A stretch of 64,000 nucleotides of DNA from Methanothermobacter sp049720995 (lineage in GTDB: Archaea; Methanobacteriota; Methanobacteria; Methanobacteriales; Methanothermobacteraceae): assembly GCF_049720995.1 (NCBI RefSeq), contig NZ_JBNASF010000001.1, positions 91,701-155,700 on the forward strand, read 5' to 3'. Of this stretch, positions 41,787 through 50,562 are shown piece after piece. The notes under the pieces are model-generated. The model saw only the letters and a program-made list of their open reading frames with translations. It searched no databases and was not told the origin of the DNA. Each line of letters begins with the position of its first letter. Within the stretch, counting starts at the first letter, position 1. The position numbers were made by a program, and so were the translations under genes.

Positions 41787-42413
41787 TTATCTTCTTGAGA
41801 TAACCAGCCCCGCGCCAAGGATAAACATCCCTGCCACGAGTAATCCTGCGGATGCGCCTGTCTCCTGCATTGGAACCATCTTTGCTCCTGTTACCTGATA
41901 TTCTGGTTCTTCAGATGATTCAGTGACGTTGATGTTTGCAGTGTCCTGGTTATTGCTGGCATTTATATCAGGCAGATCACCTGAGATGGTTGCGGTGAAC
42001 TGTGCTGTTCCGGTTTCCACTGCCCTCTGGTGTACAACGAGTTTATAGACTGCGCCGGCTGGTAGGTTCCCTATAATCCACTCACTGGTTGATGGATTGT
42101 ATGATGGATCATTGTAGATCCATGTGCCCCCATTGTCCCAGGATACCTCATGTTCAAGGTATTCAAAGGGATAATTGCTGCTCCTTGTTATGGTGACCTT
42201 CACTCCGGTTGCAGTTGATGGCAAATTGTTAGTGACTGCCACTCCCTCAAAGACCTCATCTCCAACAGATGTGCTGTTTATAATGTTTTCATCAAGATCA
42301 AGGTATTCTGCATCCACTGCAAGGTCCGTGATCTGTACATTGTCTTCTGTTTCCTGGGCACTCACAGTTCCCAGTGCCATGAATAGCAGCGCAAGGACAA
42401 AAAATCTGTGCAT
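41787..42413 (-). CDS. Secreted surface protein with CARDB/DUF11-like domain and MQETG C-terminal anchor
   Basis: 208 residues. Signal peptide (MHRFFVLALLFMALGTVSAQ), a beta-rich domain (about 30-165) like archaeal DUF11/CARDB repeats (VTNNLPSTATGVKVTITRSS, GNLPAGAVYKLVV), an SSEEPEYQ linker, then MVPMQETGASAGLLVAGMFI, a hydrophobic segment and RR at the end. The tripartite tail mirrors a sortase signal (x-P-x-x-TG, helix, basic end). Several sequons (NST, NAS, NVT) suggest N-glycosylation. GGGGTGAGA precedes the ATG at 42413. Confidence 0.75.
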   Translation of the reverse strand: MHRFFVLALLFMALGTVSAQETEDNVQITDLAVDAEYLDLDENIINSTSVGDEVFEGVAVTNNLPSTATGVKVTITRSSNYPFEYLEHEVSWDNGGTWIYNDPSYNPSTSEWIIGNLPAGAVYKLVVHQRAVETGTAQFTATISGDLPDINASNNQDTANINVTESSEEPEYQVTGAKMVPMQETGASAGLLVAGMFILGAGLVISRR

Positions 42414-42575
42414 TCTCACCCCCCCCTCTGTCAGCATCGACAAAAAAGAAATTCGACACTCTTTTTGATTTATGTTTTTCAGTGATGATAAATGTTCTGT
42501 AAAAATTAAGTGTGGTTTTCGTTTGTTCTGAAAAGATAGAGCTCATGGAATTCCTGCAGTGAAAATTAAATCCAG

Positions 42576-42647
<72 letters not shown>

Positions 42648-42672
42648 CCAACGGTATTCCCGAATAATCAGA

Positions 42673-42745
<73 letters not shown>

Positions 42746-42770
42746 CAGTGTGACTTTAAAGTCTTACCCT

Positions 42771-42780
42771 ATATAAAGTT
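42771..42780 (-). promoter_or_regulatory. TATA box of the tRNA-Val pair
   Basis: AACTTTATAT on the minus strand, about 26-36 bases before the first tRNA. Strong match to the archaeal box A; no other gene lies in that direction. Confidence 0.6.
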
Positions 42781-42854
42781 TTCCGGTTATGGGGGGTAAT
42801 ATATAAACCTTGGAGTATAACTAAGGTTGTGAATATCATTCTGAGGTTATTCTC

Positions 42855-43775
42855 ATGTCATGCGAAGCCAGTGGAAAGATATGGTTTAACGGTGAAATGG
42901 TTGATTGGGAAGACGCCACGGTACATGTCCTTTCACATGTTGTGCACTATGGATCAGCAGTATTTGAGGGAATAAGGTGCTACAGGAACAGGAATGGATC
43001 CGCCATTTTCCGTTTGCGGGAGCATGTAAGGAGGCTCTTTGATTCTGCGAAGATATACAGGATGGAGATCCCCTACACCCAGGAACAGATATGCGATGCA
43101 ATAATTGAGACCGTGAGGGAGAACCGGCTCCATGAATGCTACATAAGACCTGTTGTCTACAGGGGATATGGAGAGATGGGCGTTCACCCCGTTAACTGCC
43201 CGGTTGAGGTTGCCATAGCTGCCTGGGAATGGGGGGCCTACCTGGGGGCAGAGGCCCTGGAGGTGGGTGTTGACGTGGGTGTTTCAACCTGGCGGAGGAT
43301 GGCCCCAAACACAATGCCAAACCTTGCAAAGGCGGGTGGAAACTATCTGAACTCCCAGCTGGCCAAGATGGAGGCTGTTAGACATGGCTATGATGAGGCA
43401 ATAATGCTGGACTACCATGGCTACGTCAGCGAGGGCAGCGGGGAGAACATATTCATTGTGACTGACGGTGAACTTCAGACACCACCCGTCTCCTCATCCC
43501 TCCTCAAGGGGATAACAAGGGACTCTGTGATGAAGATAGCCAAGGCTGAGGGCGTCCCTGTCCGTGAAGAACCACTTACCAGGGAGATGCTGTACCTTGC
43601 AGATGAAATCTTCTTCACAGGTACAGCCGCAGAGATAACCCCCGTGAGGTCCGTTGATGGTATAGAGATAGGTTCAGGTCGAAGGGGGCCTGTGACAGAG
43701 ATGCTGCAGAATGAGTTCTTCAGGATACTCAGGGCCGAATCAGAGGACAGCTTCGGATGGTTAACCTACCTATAA
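42855..43775 (+). CDS. ilvE: Branched-chain amino-acid aminotransferase
   Basis: 306 residues, fold-type IV PLP enzyme. Motifs: VVHYGSAVFEGIRCYRN, the PLP lysine in MPNLAKAGGNYLNSQLAK, and EIFFTGTAAEITPVRSVDG near the end. Final step of Val/Leu/Ile synthesis; complements ilvB, ilvN, ilvC and ilvD in this window. GAGGTTATTCTC precedes the ATG. Confidence 0.95.
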   Translation: MSCEASGKIWFNGEMVDWEDATVHVLSHVVHYGSAVFEGIRCYRNRNGSAIFRLREHVRRLFDSAKIYRMEIPYTQEQICDAIIETVRENRLHECYIRPVVYRGYGEMGVHPVNCPVEVAIAAWEWGAYLGAEALEVGVDVGVSTWRRMAPNTMPNLAKAGGNYLNSQLAKMEAVRHGYDEAIMLDYHGYVSEGSGENIFIVTDGELQTPPVSSSLLKGITRDSVMKIAKAEGVPVREEPLTREMLYLADEIFFTGTAAEITPVRSVDGIEIGSGRRGPVTEMLQNEFFRILRAESEDSFGWLTYL

Positions 43776-43781
43776 TCTTTT

Positions 43782-43825
43782 ATTATAAGTGAAAACTTGT
43801 AAGTTATAAGTTAAAAGTTATAAGT
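43782..43825. repeat. Repeated TTATAAGT units before uppP
   Basis: TATAAGT occurs at about 43784, 43804 and 43819, in TTATTATAAGTG, AAGTTATAAGTT and AAAGTTATAAGTG contexts. One or more may act as TATA for uppP. The same unit occurs upstream of leuA and parA. Confidence 0.4.
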
Positions 43826-43832
43826 GATTTCC

Positions 43833-44663
43833 ATGGATGTTCTTCAGGCGATAATAATTGGAATTGTTCAGGGCCTCACAGAGTTCCTGCCAATAAGCAG
43901 CTCAGCCCACCTTGTGCTTGTACCTGAAATAATGGGTGTCACATCAAGCCTCGCATTTGACACTGTACTCCATGTGGGAACCCTTGTGGCTGTTGTCACA
44001 TACTTCTGGAGTGACATAGTCCACATGATAAGATCATTCATCTCAAGTCTTACAGATATTCCTAGAGGCAATTTCAGGAATGGGATAGAGGAGGACCCCT
44101 TTAAGAGACTGGCCTGGATGGTCATCATAGGTACCATGCCCGCAGGCCTTGCTGGGATATTACTCAAGGACTTCTTCGAATCCCTTTTCAGCAGCATAAC
44201 AGCCGTTGGATTTTTCCTTATAGTTACAGGTCTTCTCCTGTGGAGTTCAGAGAGGATCAGCGCCAGGATAAAGGAAAAACTTCCTGTTGAAAAACTGGGT
44301 GTAAGGGATTCCCTCATAATAGGTGGTGCCCAGGCACTGGCAATAGCCCCTGGAATATCCCGTTCCGGCGCAACCATATCTGCAGGTCTCTTCCTTGGAT
44401 TTGAAAGGGAGCTTGCAGCAAGGTACAGCTTCCTTCTCTCCATACCCGCCATAGTGGGTGCTGCCCTCATCCAGGCAAAGGATATCAGTGCAGGTATGGA
44501 CCTCCTGGGTGCCAGTATGATTGCGGGTTTCGTGGCATCGGCTGTATCAGGCTACATTGCAATAAAGTTCCTTCTGAAACTCATAAGGGAAAGGGATCTT
44601 TACGTTTTTGCCTACTACTGTTTTGTGCTGGGCATAGTGATTCTCGGAGTATCCCTCCTCTGA
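43833..44663 (+). CDS. uppP: Undecaprenyl-diphosphatase-like protein, UppP/BacA
   Basis: 276 residues, eight membrane segments. GIVQGLTEFLPISSSAHLVL and APGISRSGATISAGLFLGF are the two active-site repeats with Glu, Ser, His and Arg. It dephosphorylates polyprenyl diphosphate so the carrier can be reused in pseudomurein or glycan assembly. Preferred ATG at 43833, five bases after GTGAT. Confidence 0.93.
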   Translation: MDVLQAIIIGIVQGLTEFLPISSSAHLVLVPEIMGVTSSLAFDTVLHVGTLVAVVTYFWSDIVHMIRSFISSLTDIPRGNFRNGIEEDPFKRLAWMVIIGTMPAGLAGILLKDFFESLFSSITAVGFFLIVTGLLLWSSERISARIKEKLPVEKLGVRDSLIIGGAQALAIAPGISRSGATISAGLFLGFERELAARYSFLLSIPAIVGAALIQAKDISAGMDLLGASMIAGFVASAVSGYIAIKFLLKLIRERDLYVFAYYCFVLGIVILGVSLL

Positions 44664-44743
44664 CTTTCCCGTTTAAACCCCCCTTAAATTTCTTATAAAC
44701 CCCCGGTACCGCCACAACCATCTCCTGTCATCTGACATTGAAC

Positions 44744-45382
44744 TCACAGCTCCACAGAAGCAACATGGCTGTGGAAGTAGGTCCATGAAACCTGTCTTTC
44801 TGTGAATACATAGACCCACCAGGTGCTCCAGAAAACCTCAACAATGGCCGCAGTTGCAAATATGACAGCTATAAGTACTATAAGGAACAGTAGCCTTTCT
44901 TTTATCTCCCCCAGCAGTGGTTCTGCCGAGCCTCTTGAGATGGACTCCATAATCGAACCAATAAAAACCCTGGCGGCCTGCAGTGAGAACAGACATCCCA
45001 TAACCTCAAGGTGGAGGTGCAGCGTGCCTGCATACATCAGGAACCCCCTGAATCCCCACATGGATACAAGATTATGGAGGAGCGCCCCGGATAGAACAAA
45101 TATTCTCAAAACCTGAATGGTGGTTGCAAGTGTGAATATGAAAACCAGTGCCTGAATGAGGTTTGATATGAATATCCAGAAGGCTGTTGCGCCCAGATAG
45201 TCAATGAACTGCTCCCTGAACCCGGGAAATGACGAAAAATGGACCACCATATTCCCCTTGAGAAACCCATATGCCGGTGGCATGCCAGAAGCGTCCAGAA
45301 AAAAACCTGAAATATAGAGTATCATTGCTACCATGAGGATGGCAGGGCCTGGTATTATCCCCTCCAGGCCCTCCCTGCTCAT
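44744..45382 (-). CDS. SpoIIM-like membrane protein
   Basis: 212 residues with about five or six helices. The middle AGTLHLHLEVMGCLFSLQAAR resembles the PHG-x2-E signature helix of the stage II sporulation M (DUF95) family, and a SGALLHNLVSMWGFRGF stretch precedes it. Function in archaea is unknown. The start at MSREGLEG is the first ATG; GGTGAT is 13 bases upstream, which is long. It is convergent with uppP. Confidence 0.6.
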   Translation of the reverse strand: MSREGLEGIIPGPAILMVAMILYISGFFLDASGMPPAYGFLKGNMVVHFSSFPGFREQFIDYLGATAFWIFISNLIQALVFIFTLATTIQVLRIFVLSGALLHNLVSMWGFRGFLMYAGTLHLHLEVMGCLFSLQAARVFIGSIMESISRGSAEPLLGEIKERLLFLIVLIAVIFATAAIVEVFWSTWWVYVFTERQVSWTYFHSHVASVEL

Positions 45383-45406
45383 GGATAACAGAATATCACC
45401 CCATAA

Positions 45407-46477
45407 TCAGAGTATTGTGTTGCAGAGCTCCTCAACCCTCTTCCTTATGCTCTCAACGGGTATTCCATGAAGAAGTGCCAGGAGCATTGCACCCCCGGCA
45501 CCCACACCCTCCTTGACCGAACCATTGAGGTACTCATGAAGACCCCTGTGAGATGACCTCTCAAAGCCAGGGTCAACAGCGTAGATATCGATTTCACCTA
45601 TCTGTTCGGCGATCCTGTTTATATCCGATGTTTCATCCTCTGCAACGAATATGGTTGTTGCGATTGCCGTGCCTGAAAAGTCGAATTCAGGATCAATCGC
45701 CTTCATTAGGGCGCATACCGCTGTCATCTGGGTTCCCCCAGCAAGTGTTACCGGTACACTGCTTCCCATACAGATGCCTGCAACGGCAGGTATCATGGGG
45801 TCACCGACTGCAGCAACAGCCCTGAATGGATCTTCACGGCAATCACCCTTTTTAAGACCTGCATTTCTTAGACCCTCCATTACAACGTCTCTTTTAAGAT
45901 TGTGGGGATTTTCAGGGAGACTTGCGCTGACCCTGAAATCCGCATCATAGCCCAGGGCCGTCAGGACCCCCAGGGCGGTTGTTGTACCGGCGGGTGTGCT
46001 TTCACCAACCACAAGGTGCTCTGTAAGTTCTGACAGTGTCCTGCCAACCATGAATCCCCTCTCATATATCCTCTCAGGGTTATCCACGGCACTTCCTGTT
46101 CTTATATCCCCCCCATGCCCTGAGTTGATATTTATGTAGGGCACATCAGGTTTCACCGAGGCACCTGCATCCGCAACCATGAAGGGCACCTCAGCCAGTT
46201 CAAGGGAGGCCTTTGTTATAACCGCAGGTGTGGGTGCAGATTCACCCTCCACAATTGTCTGGGGTATCTCAGGAAGACACCTCGGGGCGTCATGTACAAT
46301 GAGCTCAACATCCGCCGCAGGTGTGAACTCAGTAAGGTCAGGTCCAGCCCCAGCTCCTGTTATCCCCGGAATCCTTGATGTCTCGGTTGTTGCAACTGCA
46401 CATATGAAGAGGGATTTTCTGTCAAGAACCCCCTCCAGGTGATCACCTGATCCATAAATCTTGAGTCCATCAAACAT
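45407..46477 (-). CDS. UPF0284 / CobT-like protein
   Basis: 356 residues related to nicotinate-nucleotide:dimethylbenzimidazole phosphoribosyltransferase. Glycine-rich ITGAGAGPDLTEFTPAADVE, HGGDIRTGSAV, GESTPAGTTTALGVL and GICMGSSVPVTLAGGTQMTAV match the UPF0284 subgroup. A cobamide lower-ligand role is possible in an organism that has cbiB and cbiG nearby but is not shown. AGGTGAATTGAA precedes the ATG. Confidence 0.85.
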   Translation of the reverse strand: MFDGLKIYGSGDHLEGVLDRKSLFICAVATTETSRIPGITGAGAGPDLTEFTPAADVELIVHDAPRCLPEIPQTIVEGESAPTPAVITKASLELAEVPFMVADAGASVKPDVPYININSGHGGDIRTGSAVDNPERIYERGFMVGRTLSELTEHLVVGESTPAGTTTALGVLTALGYDADFRVSASLPENPHNLKRDVVMEGLRNAGLKKGDCREDPFRAVAAVGDPMIPAVAGICMGSSVPVTLAGGTQMTAVCALMKAIDPEFDFSGTAIATTIFVAEDETSDINRIAEQIGEIDIYAVDPGFERSSHRGLHEYLNGSVKEGVGAGGAMLLALLHGIPVESIRKRVEELCNTIL

Positions 46478-46578
46478 TTCAATTCACCTTTTCACCGATA
46501 CAATAGTTATAACCGTGAATAAATAAAGTAGTTACAGTTTTGGGACCTTACGCACCTCAACCGGTGGTGATCAATAAA

Positions 46579-48198
46579 ATGTTGTGTCTCGGTATAGAGG
46601 GAACCGCAGAGAAGACAGGTGTTGGTATCGTTGATGACAGTGGAAGGGTGCTCTCCCTCAGGGGCAGGCCGCTCATACCTGAAAGGGGAGGCATACATCC
46701 CAGGGAGGCCGCTGAACATCACGCCAGGTGGATACCAGTGCTTGTAGGGGAAGCTCTGAATGATGCTGGAGTGGATATAGGTGAAATAGGACTCATATCC
46801 TTTTCAAGGGGCCCCGGCCTGGGGCCAGCCCTCAGAACAGTTGCAACAGCGGCTAGAACCCTTGCAATTTCACTTAAAATACCAATAGTGGGTGTGAATC
46901 ACTGCATAGGACATATAGAGATAGGTAGACTCACTACAGGTGCATCGGACCCTCTTTCGCTCTATGTGAGTGGCGGGAATACCCAGGTCATAGCCTTCAA
47001 CCAGGGCAGGTACAGGGTGTTCGGTGAAACCCTTGATATCGCGGTTGGGAACATGCTGGACCAGTTTGCAAGAGAGGCTGGCCTTGGCCACCCGGGGGGT
47101 CCCGCCATTGAGGGACTTGCAGCCGAGGCATCAGAGTACCTGGAGCTTCCCTACAGTGTCAAGGGGATGGACATCTCATTCTCAGGTCTTTTAACAGCGG
47201 CCATCAGAAAACTGGAGGCCGGTGAAAAACTTGAGAACCTGGCATACAGTCTGCAGGAGACAGCCTTCTCCATGCTTGTTGAGGTCAGTGAACGTGCCCT
47301 TGCCTACACTGAAAAGGGAGAGGTCCTCCTCTGCGGTGGGGTTGCCGTTAACAGAAGGCTCCGTGAAATGATGGAAACCATGTGCAGGGAGCGCGGTGTG
47401 GAGTTCCATATGCCGCCCCCTGAATACTGCGGGGACAACGGGGCCATGATAGCATGGCTCGGGCAGCTTGTCCATAAACATCAGGGGCCCCAGAGGATGG
47501 AGGAAACATCTGTTGTGCAGCGCTACAGGACAGATGAGGTGGATGTCCCCTGGATGCGTGAGTCGGAACATGGCGTCCAGCTTCAGGGAAACCTCAGGGC
47601 CAGAGGGGCCGAGGCCAATATCTACAGCGGTGAGTGGATGGGAAGACCATGTATTGTTAAGGAAAGAATATCAAAGGGTTACAGGATCCCTGAAATCGAC
47701 CGTAAACTCAGATCATCCAGGACAAGGAGGGAGGCCCGCCTCATTAACCAGGCAAAGGGTGCCGGTGTACGCACACCCATACTCTTTGACGTGGACACCG
47801 AAAAGGGAACCATCATCATGGAGGAGATTGAGGGTACAAGGTTTAAGGATGCTGTTGAAGATAATGAACTCTGTTCAAGGATCGGTGAGGCCGCTGGAAA
47901 GCTGCACCGTGCAGGCATAATACATGGGGACCTCACAGGATCCAACATAATTCTGAGGGAGGATGAAGTTGTCCTCATAGACTTCGGCCTGGGCATGTTC
48001 TCAGATGAAATCGAGGACATGGGGGTGGATCTCCTTGTGCTGAAAAAGTCCCTGGAGAGCACACACTACCAGCTTGCCTCCGACTGTTTCAGAAGCGTGC
48101 TCGAGGGTTACGGGAGGTTCACAGACGCGGATATCTCATCAAAGATAGACGAAATAGAGTCAAGGGGTAGATACACAAGCAGGGACAGAGAGGGGTGA
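46579..48198 (+). CDS. kae1-bud32: Kae1-Bud32 fusion, tRNA t6A biosynthesis (KEOPS)
   Basis: 539 residues. Kae1 (about 1-325) has VNHCIGHIEIGRL with the metal HxxxH, YVSGGNTQVIAF and CGGVAVNRRLREMM. Bud32 (about 335-539) is a small atypical kinase with IVKERISKGYRIPEIDRKL, IIHGDLTGSNIILRE and LIDFGLGMFS. Together they transfer threonylcarbamoyl to A37 of tRNAs within KEOPS. The fused form is usual in many euryarchaea. GGTGATC before the ATG at 46579; a longer frame would add 13 residues without a site. Confidence 0.95.
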   Translation: MLCLGIEGTAEKTGVGIVDDSGRVLSLRGRPLIPERGGIHPREAAEHHARWIPVLVGEALNDAGVDIGEIGLISFSRGPGLGPALRTVATAARTLAISLKIPIVGVNHCIGHIEIGRLTTGASDPLSLYVSGGNTQVIAFNQGRYRVFGETLDIAVGNMLDQFAREAGLGHPGGPAIEGLAAEASEYLELPYSVKGMDISFSGLLTAAIRKLEAGEKLENLAYSLQETAFSMLVEVSERALAYTEKGEVLLCGGVAVNRRLREMMETMCRERGVEFHMPPPEYCGDNGAMIAWLGQLVHKHQGPQRMEETSVVQRYRTDEVDVPWMRESEHGVQLQGNLRARGAEANIYSGEWMGRPCIVKERISKGYRIPEIDRKLRSSRTRREARLINQAKGAGVRTPILFDVDTEKGTIIMEEIEGTRFKDAVEDNELCSRIGEAAGKLHRAGIIHGDLTGSNIILREDEVVLIDFGLGMFSDEIEDMGVDLLVLKKSLESTHYQLASDCFRSVLEGYGRFTDADISSKIDEIESRGRYTSRDREG

Positions 48199-48234
48199 AT
48201 CTTAAAATAAGAGAAAAACTGAGGGTGATTCACA

Positions 48235-48798
48235 TTGAAGGTAACATTTATAACAGGCAATAAACACAAATTATCTGAGGCAGAAAAGATCTTCCATGAT
48301 ACCGGAATAGAGCTGGAGCATGCTGATCTGGGCTACCCTGAACTTCAGGGACCCCTTGAGGAGGTGGCCCGGTACGGTGCAGAGCATGCAGCCCGGATCA
48401 TGGACGGTCCTGTTATTGTAGAGGATGCAGGACTATTTATAAGGGCCCTTAAATGGTTTCCAGGACCCTATTCTGCCTATGTACAGGATACCATTGGAAA
48501 CAGAGGTATCTTAAAGCTCATGGAAAATGTTGAAGACCGCTACGCTGAGTTCAGGTCGGCTGTTGGGTTCTGCACCCCCAGCTCCGAACCCGAGGTTTTT
48601 CTGGGCGTGGTGAAAGGACGTATAGGTACTGAGGAACGTGGGACCAGGGGATTCGCATTTGACCCCCTGTTTTATCCTGAAGGTATGGATAGAAGCTTTG
48701 GAGAACTCAGTACCCCTGAAAAGAACAGGTTTTCGCACAGGAGCAGGGCCCTTAAGAAATTTGCGCAGTGGTATATTGAAAATTATGAGGTGATTTAA
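48235..48798 (+). CDS. XTP/dITP pyrophosphatase (HAM1/RdgB)
   Basis: 187 residues. TFITGNKHKLSEAEKI at the N terminus and VEDAGLFIRALKWFPGPYSAYVQDTIGN in the middle are the nucleotide and metal sites; GFAFDPLFYPEG and FSHRSRALKKF close it. Removes deaminated purine nucleotides. The start is TTG, seven bases after GGGTG. Its TAA overlaps the rps15 ATG (TAATG). Confidence 0.93.
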   Translation: MKVTFITGNKHKLSEAEKIFHDTGIELEHADLGYPELQGPLEEVARYGAEHAARIMDGPVIVEDAGLFIRALKWFPGPYSAYVQDTIGNRGILKLMENVEDRYAEFRSAVGFCTPSSEPEVFLGVVKGRIGTEERGTRGFAFDPLFYPEGMDRSFGELSTPEKNRFSHRSRALKKFAQWYIENYEVI

Positions 48799-49199
48799 TG
48801 GCTCTAAAACCTGAATGGGTTGAATACTCAAACGAAGAAATCGAGGATCTCATAGTAAAATTATACAGGGAGGGTAACTCCACAAGCAGGATAGGAATCA
48901 TGCTGAGGGACCAGCACGGCATACCAAGCGTTAAAGCCGTGACCGGACTCAAAATAACCCAGATACTGGAAAAACATGGTATGAAGCCTGAATACCCTGA
49001 GGATCTCATGAACCTCATAAGAAAGGCTGTCAACATAAGGGACCACCTCAAGGAGCATCCCAAGGACCTCCACACAAGAAGGGGTCTGCAGATTGTTGAA
49101 TCAAAGATAAGGCGCCTTGTGAAGTACTATGTGAGAGAAGGTGTCCTGCCTGAAGGATGGAGATATGACCCACAGAAAGCAGCCCTACTCGTTAAGTAA
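48798..49199 (+). CDS. rps15: 30S ribosomal protein S15
   Basis: 133 residues, archaeal/eukaryotic S13-type S15, with the N-terminal extension MALKPEWVEYSNEEIEDLIV and the helical core GIMLRDQHGIPSVKAVTG and IVESKIRRLVKYYVREG. GAGGTGATTTA before the ATG overlaps the previous gene. The RecJ-like gene begins inside its 3' end, a linkage common in archaea. Confidence 0.96.
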   Translation: MALKPEWVEYSNEEIEDLIVKLYREGNSTSRIGIMLRDQHGIPSVKAVTGLKITQILEKHGMKPEYPEDLMNLIRKAVNIRDHLKEHPKDLHTRRGLQIVESKIRRLVKYYVREGVLPEGWRYDPQKAALLVK

Positions 49200-50541
49200 A
49201 CTCCCTGACTCAATTTTAAAGAGGGGATCAGAGGCCTCAAAACTCCTTGAGGAGCACCTGGAAAAGGGGAACATAATAAGGGTCATATCCCACAACGATG
49301 CCGACGGTCTGTCGGCTGCAGGAGTTGTTGCACGGGCCATTTCATCAAGAAACGGTCAGTTCCACATCTCCATCCTTTCAAGACTTAAAAAGGAGTTCAT
49401 AAAAAAGCTTGGAAGGGAGAAGTACTCCCTCTTCTTTTTCTGTGACATGGGAAGCGCATACCTTGAGGAGATATCAAGGCTCAAGGCTGACATCATAGTG
49501 GCCGACCACCACCAGCCCTCTGAATTTGAGGCCGATTCGAACGTTGTGCACGTGAATCCCCACCTTCATGGTCTTGATGGAAGCAGGGACCTCAGCGCTT
49601 CCGGCGCAGCCTACCTGGCAACCAGGAACATCAGCAGAAATACGGGGCAGCTGGCCCTTGTTGGAGCCCTTGGCGATATGCAGTACAGTGACGGGTTCAC
49701 AGGTGCAAACCGTTTCATAATGGATGAGGCGATTGAAGCGGGGGTTCTGCAGGTTCACAGCGACCTTAAACTGGCATCCCGATACAGCGAGCCCCTATAC
49801 CGTTCCATTGCATACACATTCAATCCACCCCTGCCAGGATTGACAGGGGACATGGATGCTTCAAGGGGTTTTCTTGAGCGTATAGGTGTATCCTATGGGA
49901 TAAAATACGCTGACCTCTCACCCGAGGAGAGGGACATCCTCAGGGATGAACTATCAAGGATAAACCCGGAAATATTCGGTGAGGTTTTCACTTCAAGGGA
50001 GTTTCAGCCGGCCGCCGGTGACCTGTCTGATTTTGCCGGGATTCTTGATGCCTGTGGAAAGAACCGTAAATACGGCATTGGAATAGGTCTCTGCCTTGGT
50101 GAGGGTGAAGGGGCCCTTGAAGTGGGCCTTGAACTTCAGAAAAACTACCGTGAAGAACTCATAAGGGGCCTTGGATGGATCAGGAGGGAGGGCTCAAGTG
50201 TAATGGAAAATATACAGTACATTTACACTGAGGACAAGGCCCTCAAGGGGATAATGGGGACCATAGCAAGCATATCGCTCTCCCTGAAACTGCTGAATCC
50301 TGACATTCCACTCCTTGCCCTTTCGAGGATGGACCAGCATGTGAAGGTATCTGCAAGGGCGACCAGACCGGCTGTTGAGAGGGGTGTTAATCTGGGAGCT
50401 GCCCTTAGGGATGCTGCATCCAGTTTTGGGGGTACCGGTGGAGGGCATGATATAGCAGCGGGCGCCATGGTACCCTACAGGGATATGGAGAGCTTCCTGC
50501 AGCTGGTGGATGAAATAACCGGTGCACAGATCAAATCATGA
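49165..50541 (+). CDS. RecJ-like DHH/DHHA1 single-strand nuclease
   Basis: 458 residues. DHH motifs VISHNDADGLSAAG, FFCDMGS, IVADHHQPSE and HVNPHLHG give the metal centre; the C-terminal DHHA1 has the GGTGGGHDIAAGA signature. Archaeal RecJ homologues (GAN-like) bind the replicative GINS-MCM complex in some lineages. The ATG at 49165 overlaps rps15 by 35 bases. Aconitase X follows. Confidence 0.9.
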   Translation: MTHRKQPYSLSKLPDSILKRGSEASKLLEEHLEKGNIIRVISHNDADGLSAAGVVARAISSRNGQFHISILSRLKKEFIKKLGREKYSLFFFCDMGSAYLEEISRLKADIIVADHHQPSEFEADSNVVHVNPHLHGLDGSRDLSASGAAYLATRNISRNTGQLALVGALGDMQYSDGFTGANRFIMDEAIEAGVLQVHSDLKLASRYSEPLYRSIAYTFNPPLPGLTGDMDASRGFLERIGVSYGIKYADLSPEERDILRDELSRINPEIFGEVFTSREFQPAAGDLSDFAGILDACGKNRKYGIGIGLCLGEGEGALEVGLELQKNYREELIRGLGWIRREGSSVMENIQYIYTEDKALKGIMGTIASISLSLKLLNPDIPLLALSRMDQHVKVSARATRPAVERGVNLGAALRDAASSFGGTGGGHDIAAGAMVPYRDMESFLQLVDEITGAQIKS

Positions 50542-50562
50542 GTGCTGCCATGGGGGTTGACC

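Noticed and set aside
43868..44470. 200-codon minus-strand frame
   Set aside because: Antisense to uppP; no ribosome site and no recognisable domain.
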